Shown piece by piece: positions 17,221 to 26,765 of a stretch of DNA of 64,000 nucleotides (position 1 is its first letter; each line of letters begins with the position of its first letter). The notes under the pieces were generated by a model. That model saw nothing but the letters and a program-made list of their open reading frames with translations, ran no database searches and was not told the DNA's origin. The position numbers and the translations under genes are program-made. Source of the DNA: Streptomyces sp. VRA16 Mangrove soil (lineage in GTDB: Bacteria > Actinomycetota > Actinomycetes > Streptomycetales > Streptomycetaceae); the NCBI RefSeq assembly GCF_017377775.1, contig NZ_JAFVLN010000001.1, forward strand, positions 744,001 through 808,000, in the 5' to 3' direction.

Positions 17221-18405
17221 TCACGGCTTGAGCAAGGTCTTCACCATGCCGTCCTCCTTGGCCTGGAACGTCGCGTACGCCGCCGGGCCCTCGCTCAAAG
17301 GGAGATGGTGCGTGGCGAATCCGTCGACGTCCAGGGGATCGTCGTCGGTGAGGTGAGGGCGGATGTCGTCGACCCAACGCCAGACGTTCGCCTGCCCCAT
17401 GCGCAGCTGAAGTTGCTTGTCGAACAGCGTGAGCAGGGGCAGCGGGCTCGCGGCGCCGCCGTAGACGCCGCTGACGGACAGCGTGCCACCGCGGCGCACG
17501 GCGTCGATCCCCGTGAGCAGGGCGCCGAGCCGGTCGACGCCGACGTTCTCCATCAGGGGCCGGGCGAGCCTGTCGGGCAGGAGGCCGGTGGCCCACTGCG
17601 CCGCCTGGGCGAGAGGCGCTCCATGGGCCTCCAGGCCGACCGCGTCGATCACGGCGTCCGTCCCCCTGCCCCGGGTGAGGTCCCGGACGGCGTCGCCCAG
17701 GTCCTTGTCGTGTTCGCGCAGGTCCAGGGTGGTGACCCCGTGTCGGCGAGCCCGTTCGAGCCGGGCGTCCACCAGGTCCACGCCGATGACCAGCTCCGCG
17801 CCGCGCAGGCGGGCGATCCGCGTCGCCATGGCGCCGATGGGGCCGAGCCCGAGAACGGTGACACTGCCACCGGCGGGGATGGCGGCGTACTCCACCGCCT
17901 GCCATGCGGTGGGCAGGACGTCGGACAGATAGACGAACCGGTCGTCCGGCGGGCCGTCCGGGACCTTGATGGGCAAGGTGTTGCCGAAAGGCACCCGCAG
18001 ATACTCGGCCTGGCCGCCGGGCACCTGCCCGTACAGCTTCGTGTAGCCGAACAGCGCGGCCCCGGTGCCCATGGACGTCACCTGCGTCGTCTCGCACTGG
18101 GACTGCAGGCCCTGCCGGCACATCCAGCAGGTGTTGCAGGACACGTTGAACGGGATCACCACCCGGTCCCCGACGGCCACACCGGTGACCTCGGGGCCGG
18201 TCTCCACGACCATGCCCATCGTCTCGTGGCCCAGGATGTCCCCGGGATCGAGGTACGGGCCGAACACCTCGTAGAGATGCAGGTCCGAGCCGCAGATCCC
18301 TGTCGAGGTGACCCGGACGACGACGTCGTCGGGCTTCTCGATACGAGGGTCGGGGACCTCCTCGACGCGTACGTCGCGCTTGCCTTGCCATGTCAGAGCG
18401 CGCAT
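17221..18405 (-). CDS. Zinc-dependent alcohol dehydrogenase (formaldehyde dehydrogenase-like MDR)
   Basis: A 394-residue medium-chain dehydrogenase. Catalytic zinc ligands are Cys in STGICGSDLHLYEVFGP, His-Glu in GDILGHETMG and a distal acidic residue. Structural zinc cysteines are CNTCWMCRQGLQSQC. The NAD site is SVTVLGLGPIGAMATRIARL. The middle insertion (HLPLS and FDKQLQLRMGQANVWRWVDD) and the end MVKTLLKP are typical of the glutathione-independent formaldehyde dehydrogenase-like group used for aldehyde detoxification. A shrunken relic of a very similar gene lies at 26041. It precedes the decarboxylase relic on the same strand by about 60 bp. Confidence 0.92.
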   Translation of the reverse strand: MRALTWQGKRDVRVEEVPDPRIEKPDDVVVRVTSTGICGSDLHLYEVFGPYLDPGDILGHETMGMVVETGPEVTGVAVGDRVVIPFNVSCNTCWMCRQGLQSQCETTQVTSMGTGAALFGYTKLYGQVPGGQAEYLRVPFGNTLPIKVPDGPPDDRFVYLSDVLPTAWQAVEYAAIPAGGSVTVLGLGPIGAMATRIARLRGAELVIGVDLVDARLERARRHGVTTLDLREHDKDLGDAVRDLTRGRGTDAVIDAVGLEAHGAPLAQAAQWATGLLPDRLARPLMENVGVDRLGALLTGIDAVRRGGTLSVSGVYGGAASPLPLLTLFDKQLQLRMGQANVWRWVDDIRPHLTDDDPLDVDGFATHHLPLSEGPAAYATFQAKEDGMVKTLLKP

Positions 18406-19252
18406 GGAAACGCGCCTCCCAACGGTCGGTGCGTGCAGGTGCGGTTCAGCGGCCGACGGTCCTGGCCGGTTCCGCCTTGTTCATCAAGGAGCCGCCTATG
18501 GCGTTCCCGCGTCGGGCCTCGCGTAAGAGCGGGTTCTTGGTGCGGCCCTGCGCTCCCTTTTCGGATCGCTTGCCTATTCGCTGGGAGGCCTGTGCGGGTA
18601 CTTGGTGGAGGTGCGGCTCGCGGTGCGGGCCCCTGGTCTTGTTCAGGGTGCGCGTGGCGATCTGCTCGGCCCGCTAGCGCACATTGTGCGTCTGCCTCTC
18701 GACCCTACGAATAAACATCACGCACCGCACAGCGAGGATGAATCAGGCAAATCTTGAGGATTTACCTCCACCAATGGTCGGCGACGGAGTGACCGTGTGC
18801 GCATTCCCTTCAATGTGGGCTGTGGATTCCACGCCGATTGCGAGCGCGGCTACACCAGGACGTAGGGCGACTTGCCGAGCCGTTCCGCACCTTCGCCGAG
18901 CAGCGTGGCCATATCGACCAGACCATGTGTCGACATGGCCGGCTGGGCCGTCATGAACGGCTCCAGACATGCTTCGGCGAATCGGCGAATCGGCGGTCCG
19001 GCGGTCCGGCAGTCGGAAAGGGCGCGGAGCGGCGCGCGTCGCAGTGGACGATGGCCGCGGTCCTCGTCGAGGCGGACAAGGAGAGCATTGCCGTGCGGGG
19101 AGACCCGGCACCGAGGCGGAAGTGTCGTCCGCCGGGGGAGGGGTACTTGGCGGCGGGCGCGCCGCCCTCCGGTCACGCGCTGTAGTACCTGAAGTCGCCG
19201 GCCGCACGGGTCCGCACGAGACTCGTTGTGTGCCGTGAGCCATGGAGGAGCG
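18406..19252. other. Long intergenic region upstream of formate dehydrogenase
   Basis: About 850 bases between divergent genes. A relatively AT-rich stretch at about 18695-18780 could hold promoters. On the minus strand near 18850-18980 a short frame (FMTAQPAMSTHGLVDMATLL, then GEGAERLGKSPYVLV) looks protein-like but cannot be assigned and has no start, so it may be another relic. A 59-codon frame at 18498-18677 has a good AAGGAG site but no coding character. Nothing else was recognised. Confidence 0.4.
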
Positions 19253-22200
19253 ATGGGTGCTCGCAACCGGATCCTCGGCTGGCCGGTCTTCCGCCAGATC
19301 ACCGGGACCGACCCGCTGGGGCGGGGTGCGGCCGCGATGTCGTCGCGCAGCGAGACGCTGCGCCCGCGTACCGACACCGCCGACAGGGTTGTGAAGTCGG
19401 TCTGCCCCTACTGCGCCGTCGGATGCGGTCAGGAGATCTACGTCAAGGACGACCGCGTCGTCCAGATCGAGGGTGATCCGGACTCCCCGGTGAGCCGGGG
19501 ACGCCTGTGCCCGAAAGGGTCGGCGACGCTTCAGCTCACCACCGGATCCGCGCGCCGTCACGAGGTTCTCTACCGCCGCCCCTACGCGCGGGACTGGGAG
19601 CCGCTTGATCTGGAGACGGCGATGGACATGGTCGCCGATCGAGTCGTCGAGACCCGGCGCCGCACCTGGGAGTGGGAGCACGACGGACTCCGCACGGCCC
19701 GCACGCTCGGGATCGCCAGTCTCGGCGGCGCGACGCTGGACAACGAGGAGAACTACCTGATCAAGAAGTTGCTGACCGGGCTCGGCGTGGTCCAGGTGGA
19801 GAACCAGGCGCGGGTCTGTCACAGCTCCACCGTCGCGGGGCTCGGCTCCTCCTTCGGACGTGGTGGCGCGACCACGTTCATGCAGGACCTGCAGCACGCC
19901 GACTGCATCGTGATCCAGGGCTCGAACTTCGCCGAGGCGCACCCCGTGGGATTCCAGTGGGTGATGGAGGCCAAGGCGCGGGGCGCGCGGATCATCCACG
20001 TGGACCCGCGCTTCACCCGTACCAGCGCGCTGGCCGACCTGCACGTCCCCCTTCGCGCGGGCAGCGACATCGCCTTCCTCGGCGGCATCATCAACCACGT
20101 CCTGTCCGAGGAGAAGGATTTCCGCGAGTACGTGCTCGCGTACACGAACGCGGCGACCCTGGTGAGCAAGGACTTCCAGGACACCGAGGACCTGGGCGGC
20201 ATCTTCTCCGGCCTGAACGAGGAAGAGCACCACTACGACCCCGAGAGCTGGCAGTACGAGGGCGGGGATGTGCAGCAGCCGACCGGTGAGGTCGACGAGC
20301 AGTACGAGCGTCGCGTCGGTGAGGACGCCCCGGCCAGGATCAGCGCCGCCGGGGGAGCGGAGACGCAGGGTTCGGGCGGCGCCCAGGCCCACAGCGACGC
20401 GGCCCGGGACGAGACCCTGCAGCACCCCCGCTGCGTCTTCCAGGTCCTCAAGCGGCACTACGCGCGCTACACCCCGGAGCTCGTCGAGCAGACCTGCGGA
20501 GTACCGCGGGAGACGTTCCTGGAGGTGTGCGACGCGCTGACGTCCAACTCCGGGCGCGAACGGACCAGCGCCTTCGCCTACGCGGTCGGCTGGACGCAGC
20601 ACTCCGTGGGGTCGCAGTACATTCGCGCGGCCAGCATCCTGCAACTGCTGCTCGGCAACATCGGCCGCCCCGGTGGTGGCATCCAGGCGTTGCGCGGGCA
20701 CGCCTCCATCCAGGGATCCAGCGACATCCCGACCCTGTTCAACCTGCTCCCCGGCTACCTGCCGATGCCGCACGCGCACGCCCACGAGGACCTGGACGCG
20801 TTCGTCACGGCCAGCCGGACGGACAAGGGCTTCTGGGGCGAGATGCGCTCCTACTTCGTCAGTCTGCTCAAGGCGTACTACGGTGACGCCGCCACGGCGG
20901 ACAACGACTTCTGCTTCGACCACCTCCCGCGCCTGACCGGCTCCCACAGCACGTACGACACCGTGCTCGCGCAGCTCGACGGCACGTGCAAGGGCTACTT
21001 CCTGATGGGGGAGAACCCCGCGGTCGGCTCGGCCAACACGCGGCTGCAGCGCATGGGTATGGCGGAGCTGGAGTGGCTGGTCGTGCGGGACTTCTCGCTG
21101 ATCGAATCGGCGACCTGGTGGCAGGACGGCCCGGAGATCGAGACCGGGGAGATGCGCACCGAGGACATCGGCACGGAGGTCTTCTTCTTTCCCGCCGCGG
21201 CGCACACGGAGAAGTCCGGCTCGTTCACCAACACCAACCGCTGGCTTCAGTGGCACCACGCGGCGGTCGAGCCGGACGGCGACGCCCGCAGCGACCTGTG
21301 GTTCATGTACCACCTGGGCCGCCGCATCAAGGAGCGACTGGCCGCGTCCGATGACCCCATGGACCGGGCCGTGCAGGATCTGACCTGGGACTACCCGGTG
21401 GACGGCCCGCTGCGCGAACCCGTCGCCGCCGCGGTCCTCGCCGAGATCAACGGACATGGCCCGGACGGGGAGCCGCTGTCCGCCTACACCCAGTTGAAGG
21501 ACGACGGCTCGACCCGGTGCGGATGCTGGATCTACTGCGGTGTCTTCGCCGACGGTGTGAACCGGGCGGCCCGCCGCACCCCGCACACGGAACAGGACTG
21601 GGTGGCCGCCGACTGGGCCTGGGCGTGGCCGGCGAACCGGCGCATCCTGTACAACCGCGCGTCCGCCGCCCCGGACGGAACGCCCTGGAGCGACCGCAAG
21701 TCCTACATGTGGTGGGACGATGCCGCCGGCCGGTGGACGGGCCACGACGTCCCCGACTTCGTGCCCGACCGGTCTCCGGACTACGTGCCGCCGGAGGGCG
21801 CCACGGGGCCCGACGCGCTGCGCGGCGACGACCCGTTCATCATGCAGGCCGACGGCAAGGGTTGGCTGTACGCGCCGGCCGGCCTTGAGGACGGACCGCT
21901 CCCGACCCACTACGAGCCGCAGGACTCGCCCTTCGTCAACGCCCTGTATCCGTCGTGGTCGCGCTCTCCCACCCGGCAGTTGCGTCCGCGCGAGGGCAAC
22001 CGCTACCACCCGAGTGGCGACGAACCCGGCGCCGACGTCTATCCGTACGTCGTCACCACGCACCGGCTGACCGAGCACTTCACCGCGGGCGGAATGAGCC
22101 GCTGGTCGTCCTACCTGTCCGAACTGCAGCCGGAGTTCTTCTGCGAGCTCTCGCCCCGGCTCGCCGCTGAGCGGGGCCTCGTGCACGGCGGCTGGGCGAC

Positions 22201-22522
22201 CATCGTCACCGCGCGCAACGCCATCGAGGCGCGGGTGATGGTGACCGAGCGGCTGAAGCCGCTGACCGTGCACGGGCGGACGGTGCACCAGATCGGGCTG
22301 CCGTTCCACTGGGGGCCGAACGGAGTGGCCACCGGGGACGCGGCCAACGAACTGGTCGCGATCGCGCTCGACCCCAACTCCCACATCCAGGAGGACAAGG
22401 CGCTGACGGCGGACATCATCGCAGGCAGGCGCCCACGCGGCCCGGACCTGCCGAAGCTGGTCGCCGAGTACCGCCGCAGGGCCGGCATCACCGACGAAAC
22501 GGGAACGGAGCCGAAGACGTGA
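19253..22522 (+). CDS. fdhA: Formate dehydrogenase, large molybdopterin subunit (cysteine form)
   Basis: A 1089-residue molybdenum/tungsten bis-MGD oxidoreductase that oxidises formate to CO2. The N-terminal 4Fe-4S cluster uses Cys51, 54, 58 and 86 (VCPYCAVGCGQ...LCPKGS). The metal ligand, selenocysteine in E. coli FdnG, is Cys189 in NQARVCHSSTVAGL, followed by the catalytic His190. A conserved region GWTQHSVGSQYIRAASILQL and the C-terminal MGD domain (HQIGLPFHWGPNGVATGDAAN) follow. A low-complexity acidic insert (about residues 340-385) is unusual. No twin-arginine signal is seen at this ATG, which has GGAGGAG upstream, nor in the short upstream extension. The next two genes overlap it, forming fdhABC. 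Confidence 0.95.
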   Translation: MGARNRILGWPVFRQITGTDPLGRGAAAMSSRSETLRPRTDTADRVVKSVCPYCAVGCGQEIYVKDDRVVQIEGDPDSPVSRGRLCPKGSATLQLTTGSARRHEVLYRRPYARDWEPLDLETAMDMVADRVVETRRRTWEWEHDGLRTARTLGIASLGGATLDNEENYLIKKLLTGLGVVQVENQARVCHSSTVAGLGSSFGRGGATTFMQDLQHADCIVIQGSNFAEAHPVGFQWVMEAKARGARIIHVDPRFTRTSALADLHVPLRAGSDIAFLGGIINHVLSEEKDFREYVLAYTNAATLVSKDFQDTEDLGGIFSGLNEEEHHYDPESWQYEGGDVQQPTGEVDEQYERRVGEDAPARISAAGGAETQGSGGAQAHSDAARDETLQHPRCVFQVLKRHYARYTPELVEQTCGVPRETFLEVCDALTSNSGRERTSAFAYAVGWTQHSVGSQYIRAASILQLLLGNIGRPGGGIQALRGHASIQGSSDIPTLFNLLPGYLPMPHAHAHEDLDAFVTASRTDKGFWGEMRSYFVSLLKAYYGDAATADNDFCFDHLPRLTGSHSTYDTVLAQLDGTCKGYFLMGENPAVGSANTRLQRMGMAELEWLVVRDFSLIESATWWQDGPEIETGEMRTEDIGTEVFFFPAAAHTEKSGSFTNTNRWLQWHHAAVEPDGDARSDLWFMYHLGRRIKERLAASDDPMDRAVQDLTWDYPVDGPLREPVAAAVLAEINGHGPDGEPLSAYTQLKDDGSTRCGCWIYCGVFADGVNRAARRTPHTEQDWVAADWAWAWPANRRILYNRASAAPDGTPWSDRKSYMWWDDAAGRWTGHDVPDFVPDRSPDYVPPEGATGPDALRGDDPFIMQADGKGWLYAPAGLEDGPLPTHYEPQDSPFVNALYPSWSRSPTRQLRPREGNRYHPSGDEPGADVYPYVVTTHRLTEHFTAGGMSRWSSYLSELQPEFFCELSPRLAAERGLVHGGWATIVTARNAIEARVMVTERLKPLTVHGRTVHQIGLPFHWGPNGVATGDAANELVAIALDPNSHIQEDKALTADIIAGRRPRGPDLPKLVAEYRRRAGITDETGTEPKT

Positions 22523-23466
22523 CCCGCAACCTGCTCAGCGGCCCAGAACCGGACCCGGCACGCGACGCGGGGCACAAGGACGCCCCGCCACGGGTGGGGT
22601 TCTTCACCGACACGTCCGTCTGCATCGGATGCAAAGCTTGCGAAATCGCGTGCAAAGAGTGGAACGCGATCCCCGAGGACGGGCTGTCGTTGAGCGGCAT
22701 GAGCTACGACAACACCCAAGGCCTGGGCAGCTCCACCTGGCGGCACGTGGCGTTCATCGAACAGTCGGCACCCGCCGACGGCCCGCCCTCCCCGGCAGGA
22801 CGCACCGTCCTGCCGATGGCCGGCACGGAACCGGAGGGGCCGGGGGACGCCGCGACACAGAGCAGCGGCAGCGCTTCCGACATGCGCTGGTTGATGTCGT
22901 CCGACGTGTGCAAGCACTGCACGCACGCCGCGTGTCTGGACGTGTGCCCCACGGGGTCGCTCTTCCGCACCGAGTTCGGCACCGTCGTGGTGCAGGAGGA
23001 CATCTGTAACGGCTGCGGCTACTGCGTGCCCGCATGTCCGTACGGCGTCATCGAGCAACGCCCCTCCGACGGCCGGGCGTTCAAGTGCACCCTCTGCTAC
23101 GACCGTCTCGGCGCCGGCCAGGAACCGGCCTGCGCGAAGGCCTGCCCGACCGAGTCCATCCAGTTCGGCCCGCTCGACGAACTGCGTGAGCGAGCCGCTC
23201 TGCGCGTCGACCAACTGCACGAGTCGGGGGTGAGCGAGGCGCGTCTCTACGGGCACGACCCCGAGGACGGCGTCGGCGGCGACGGAGCGTTCTTCCTCCT
23301 CCTGGACCGGCCCGAGGTGTACGGGCTGCCCCCGGACCCGGTCGTCACGACCCGGGACCTGCCCGCCATGTGGAAACACGCGGGTGTCGCGGCGCTGTCC
23401 CTGGCCGGTGGTCTCGCGATGTCCTTCGCGGTCCCGGCCGTCCTTCGAGGGAAGGCACGGCGATGA
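22519..23466 (+). CDS. fdhB: Formate dehydrogenase iron-sulfur subunit
   Basis: A 315-residue electron-transfer subunit with four 4Fe-4S cluster motifs: CIGCKACEIACKEWN, CKHCTHAACLDVCP, CNGCGYCVPACP and CTLCYDRLGAGQEPACAKAC. This is the FdnH/FdoH arrangement. A single C-terminal transmembrane helix (HAGVAALSLAGGLAMSFAV) anchors it near the cytochrome or quinone subunit. The GTG start overlaps the fdhA stop (GTGA). A ~50-residue loop after WRHVAFIEQ is longer than in enterobacterial homologues. It passes electrons from the molybdenum subunit to the membrane subunit. Confidence 0.95.
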   Translation: MTRNLLSGPEPDPARDAGHKDAPPRVGFFTDTSVCIGCKACEIACKEWNAIPEDGLSLSGMSYDNTQGLGSSTWRHVAFIEQSAPADGPPSPAGRTVLPMAGTEPEGPGDAATQSSGSASDMRWLMSSDVCKHCTHAACLDVCPTGSLFRTEFGTVVVQEDICNGCGYCVPACPYGVIEQRPSDGRAFKCTLCYDRLGAGQEPACAKACPTESIQFGPLDELRERAALRVDQLHESGVSEARLYGHDPEDGVGGDGAFFLLLDRPEVYGLPPDPVVTTRDLPAMWKHAGVAALSLAGGLAMSFAVPAVLRGKARR

Positions 23467-24434
23467 GCGCGACAGGATCTCGGCGCCGCGGCGGGAAGCG
23501 CCGCGGTGAGGAACTGATGGTCCCGCGCGCCGAGTTCGGCTCGTACTACGGCAGGCCGATCATCAAGGCCCCGTCCTGGGCGGCGCGCGACATCGCGGGC
23601 TACTTCTTCCTGGGCGGGCTCGCCGGCGCGGGCTCGGTGCTCGCGGCAGGCGCTCACGTCACCGGGCGGCAGAGGATGGCCACAGCGCTGAAGGCCTCCT
23701 CGCTCGCGGCGGTCACCCTGTCCGCTGCCGCGCTCGTCAACGACCTCGGTGTGCCGAGCCGCTTCCCGAACATGCTGCGGGTCATCAAGCCCACCTCGCC
23801 GATGAGCGTCGGGTCCTGGATCCTCAGTGCCTACGGGCCCGCGGCCGGGGTCGCCGCGCTGACTGCAGCCACCGGCCGACTGCCCCGCACCGGCGCGGTG
23901 GCGACCACCGGCGCCGCCCTGCTCGGTCCCGCGCTCGCCACCTACACCGGGGTGCTGGCGGCGGACACCGCGGTACCCGCCTGGCACGGCGCCCACCGTC
24001 AACTGCCCTACGTCTTCGCCGCATCGGCCGTGGCCGCCGCGTCCGGCATGGCTCTCGTCGTGGGTCCCAGAGGGGAGAACGCCCCGGCGATCTGCGCGGC
24101 GGCGCTGGCCGCCGCGTCCGAGCAGATCGCGATCCGGGCAGCCGAACGCGACCTGGGCATGGTGGCGGAGACCTACCGGTCCGGCCGTGCGGGAACGCTG
24201 CTGCGCTGCGCCGAGGCTCTTACCGTCGCGGGCGCGGCGGGCGCGGCCCTGCTCGGCCGGCGCAGTCGCCCGGCTGCCGTCGTGGCGGGACTGGGTCTCC
24301 TTGCCGGCTCCGCGTGCACACGGTTCGGCATCTTCGCGGCGGGCATCGCGTCGGCTGAGGATCCTCGCTACACCGTCGGCCCGCAGTACGCGGCGGCGGG
24401 CCGCGATCCCGATGACGACCTCGACCGGCCGTGA
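23463..24434 (+). CDS. NrfD/PsrC-type membrane subunit of formate dehydrogenase
   Basis: A 323-residue integral membrane protein of the NrfD (polysulfide reductase) family. It takes the place of the cytochrome b subunit FdnI and is expected to pass electrons to menaquinone. The hydrophilic start MVPRAEFGSYYGRPIIKAPS is followed by eight or so hydrophobic helices, beginning with AGYFFLGGLAGAGSVLAAGA. The conserved LVNDLGVPSRFPNMLRVIKP loop is typical of the NrfD family. The ATG overlaps the fdhB stop (ATGA). No haem-ligating histidine pattern like that of cytochrome b561 is evident. No fdhD maturation gene lies in the window. Confidence 0.9.
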   Translation: MSATGSRRRGGKRRGEELMVPRAEFGSYYGRPIIKAPSWAARDIAGYFFLGGLAGAGSVLAAGAHVTGRQRMATALKASSLAAVTLSAAALVNDLGVPSRFPNMLRVIKPTSPMSVGSWILSAYGPAAGVAALTAATGRLPRTGAVATTGAALLGPALATYTGVLAADTAVPAWHGAHRQLPYVFAASAVAAASGMALVVGPRGENAPAICAAALAAASEQIAIRAAERDLGMVAETYRSGRAGTLLRCAEALTVAGAAGAALLGRRSRPAAVVAGLGLLAGSACTRFGIFAAGIASAEDPRYTVGPQYAAAGRDPDDDLDRP

Positions 24435-25008
24435 GGCAGGAAGGGGCCGTCGGGTAGCTGTCACGTTGCGCGAGCCCTTGCATCGCGGAGCCCCGTACGA
24501 CCTCCGTTCGTGCCGGAGCGTGAGAGGCGACACGGTCGCTCCCAGGTGCTGTCGCCGCTGACTGACCGTCTTGGTGACTCCTCTCGCCCTAGAGGCGCGT
24601 GGGGAGTGCCGCGCGCGGAATCCACCCAGTGCGACCTGCGGATCCTGGCCACGCCGATCACCTGGCCCGGACCGCCGCCGTGGAGGACCTGTGCGCGCAC
24701 CGACGCGTACCTTCCGCGCTCAGGGCAGACGTTTCTCGGCCACGGCCCGCCTTTGCGCCGCCAGCGGGGCGGGAGGTATGGGAATTTTTGTTCGGATGTG
24801 TCGAGTGGTGCCGGCGCGTAACGTGGTCAGCGAGGGCATCCGCAGCGAGCCCCCGCCCGGCCTGGCTGTCCGCCCCGTCGGGCGAGGAGGTCCCGGATGT
24901 CGTGTGCTTGGGACAACAGGCGCCCCTCGCGAGTGAAACGCCCTGGTGCCATGGCGTCCGTCGCTCGCTGTCGCCCATGTACATCGTCCCGCCGAGGAGC
25001 GAATCCTG
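24435..25008. other. Intergenic region upstream of second sigma factor
   Basis: About 570 bases with no gene that can be supported. A small AT-rich patch around 24778-24800 (GGGAATTTTTG) is a candidate promoter area for the sigma gene. I did not find a convincing GNNT-N14/16-GGGTAY SigB-type promoter here. GAGGAG at 24994 is the sigma gene's ribosome-binding site. Confidence 0.4.
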
Positions 25009-25806
25009 ATGGTCACGCACCGCGTGCACGACGACGCACCCCACACCGAGGAAACCTTCGAACGTCTGGCCGTGAGCTCGCAGGGCCCCGAGCACGATGT
25101 GCTGAGAGAGGAGCTTGTGGAGGCATGGCTGCCCATGGCCCACCGCCTCGCCCGGCGCTTCCGCGACAAGGGGGAGAGCGTGGAGGATCTCGAGCAGGTC
25201 GCGGCCGTGGGGCTGGTCAAGGCGGTCGACCGCTACGACCCTGGGCGCGGCGCCTTCGAGCCGTACGCAGTGCCCACCATCACGGGTGAGCTGCGCCGCC
25301 ACTTCCGGGACCACGCCTGGGACCTGCGCGTGCCCCGCCGGATCAAGGACCTCCGCAACAAGGCCCGTTTCGCGCGCCGCGACCTCATGAACCGGCCCGA
25401 CCACCCCGACCGAGAGCCCAGTACGCAGGAGATCGCGCAGGAGGCCGGACTGAGCTGTGACGAGGTACGTGAAGGGATGGAGGCGCTGGAGAGCTACAGG
25501 AGTCTGTCGCTCGACGCCGAAGTGGGCGCCGCGGAGCAGGGGTACAGCCTGTCCGACACCCTGGGCGAGACCGAGCCGGCGTACGACCTCGTCGCCGACC
25601 GGGAAGCCGCCAAGGAAGGGCTCGCCCATCTGCCTGAGCGTGAACGCGTCATCCTCTACCTGCGCTTCTTCGAAGACATGACCCAGGCCCGCATAGGCGA
25701 GGAGCTAGGCATCTCGCAGATGCATGTCTCCCGCCTCATCGCCCGCAGTTGCGCCACGATCCGCGACGACGCCGACCCCCAGGCGGGGCGTGACCGCGCC
25801 GCCTGA
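25009..25806 (+). CDS. RNA polymerase sigma factor, SigB/SigF/SigG family (second copy)
   Basis: A 265-residue stress-type sigma factor paralogous to the one at 184. Region 2 reads MAHRLARRFRDKGESVEDLE, QVAAVGLVKAVDRYDPGRG and PYAVPTITGELRRHFRDHAW, followed by DLRVPRRIKDLRNKARF. Region 3 is STQEIAQEAGLSCDEVREGM. Region 4.2 is TQARIGEELGISQMHVSRLI. The ATG at 25009 has GAGGAGCGA upstream at good spacing. No anti-sigma or antagonist gene is adjacent. It lies between formate dehydrogenase and a cluster of detoxification enzymes, so a role in stress or redox homeostasis is plausible but not shown. Confidence 0.93.
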   Translation: MVTHRVHDDAPHTEETFERLAVSSQGPEHDVLREELVEAWLPMAHRLARRFRDKGESVEDLEQVAAVGLVKAVDRYDPGRGAFEPYAVPTITGELRRHFRDHAWDLRVPRRIKDLRNKARFARRDLMNRPDHPDREPSTQEIAQEAGLSCDEVREGMEALESYRSLSLDAEVGAAEQGYSLSDTLGETEPAYDLVADREAAKEGLAHLPERERVILYLRFFEDMTQARIGEELGISQMHVSRLIARSCATIRDDADPQAGRDRAA

Positions 25807-26040
25807 ACGTGCACTCCTCACCCTGACGGGCGTCGACCCGGAGCCGTCAGTCGCGTTCCTGGTCACCTGCCGCCCAGCTGGCGCGCCGGCCTCGGGAATC
25901 TGCATGACGTCTCCGGCCGTGGGTACGCGCAGCGCCCTCCGGCGCAGACGGTCACCCCGCGGGACACCGCATGATGTGAGCCCCTGGTAGGGGGCCGCTG
26001 AGCCCCACCTTCACACCACGCACGTTGGGAAGTGCGGCCG

Positions 26041-26196
26041 ATGCACACTCTGACATGGCAAGGAATACGCGACGTACGCGTCAGCGGTGTCGATGACAGC
26101 GCCGCCGGCCGACTGCTCCGGCTCACGATGTTCGACAGGCAACTCCAGCTGTGCAGGGGACACATGATGAAGACGCTGCTGAGGGCGTGGCCATGA
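26041..26196 (+). pseudogene. 51-codon relic of a zinc alcohol dehydrogenase with two internal deletions
   Basis: A short open frame preserves three separate pieces of the enzyme encoded at 17221-18405. The start MHTLTWQGIRDVRV corresponds to MRALTWQGKRDVRV, the centre LLRLTMFDRQLQLCRGH to LLTLFDKQLQLRMGQ, and the end MMKTLLRAW to MVKTLLKP. The cofactor and zinc domains between them are gone. The frame stays open throughout, and its TGA overlaps the ATG of the isochorismatase-like gene (ATGA), so it may still act as a leader peptide coupling that gene's translation. A GGGAAG ribosome-binding site precedes its ATG. Confidence 0.8.
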
Positions 26197-26765
26197 GCGC
26201 CGCCCGCCCGTCGGCCGCCGTGATCGTGATCGACATGATCAACACGTACGACCACCAGGACGCCGACCTGCTGCTGCCCGGGGCACGCAAGGCGGTGCCG
26301 GTCATCGCCGAGCTGCTTGCCGCGGCACGCGCCCGCGGTGTTCCGGTGGTGTACGCCAACGACAACTTTGGGCAGTGGCGTTCACACCACGGCGAACTCG
26401 TCGACGCGGCCATGGCCGGGCCGCATGCGGATCTCGTGGAGCCGATTTTGCCGGACGACGACGCACTGTTCGTCGTGAAGGCGCGGCACTCGATCTTCTA
26501 CGAGACACCGCTGATGTATCTGCTGTGGGAACTGGGCGTGCGTCACGTCGTCCTGTGCGGCCAGGTCACCGAGCAGTGCGTGCTGTACTCGGCGCTGGAC
26601 GCTCATATCCGGCACCTGGACGTGACGGTCGTCTCCGACGCCGTCGCCCCCATCCACCGCCGCCTCGCCGACGCGGCACTGGAGATGATGCGCAGGAACA
26701 TGGGTGCGCACATAGTCAGGGGTCAGGACGTCACGTTCACCCAGGACACTGAGCCGCCCACGTGA
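26193..26765 (+). CDS. Isochorismatase-like cysteine hydrolase
   Basis: A 190-residue member of the isochorismatase-like superfamily. The catalytic triad is visible: Asp in VIVIDMINTYDH, Lys in FVVKARHSIFYETPL and nucleophile Cys in CGQVTEQCVLYSALDAHIR, with the nonprolyl cis-peptide region before it. Many members hydrolyse amides such as nicotinamide or N-carbamoyl compounds; true isochorismatase acts on an ether. The substrate cannot be assigned. The start codon overlaps the stop of the alcohol dehydrogenase relic, which suggests that translation is coupled to reading of the relic. Confidence 0.9.
   Translation: MSAARPSAAVIVIDMINTYDHQDADLLLPGARKAVPVIAELLAAARARGVPVVYANDNFGQWRSHHGELVDAAMAGPHADLVEPILPDDDALFVVKARHSIFYETPLMYLLWELGVRHVVLCGQVTEQCVLYSALDAHIRHLDVTVVSDAVAPIHRRLADAALEMMRRNMGAHIVRGQDVTFTQDTEPPT

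Noticed and set aside
18498..18677. A 59-codon frame preceded by a good AAGGAG site
   Set aside because: The translation (many Arg, Cys and Trp) has no protein-like pattern or known match, and the frame is not supported by codon bias.
18743..22384. A very long open frame (1213 codons) on the minus strand across fdhA
   Set aside because: It is the antisense shadow of the formate dehydrogenase gene. Its translation is arginine/valine-rich with no domain, and third-position GC bias belongs to the plus-strand frame.
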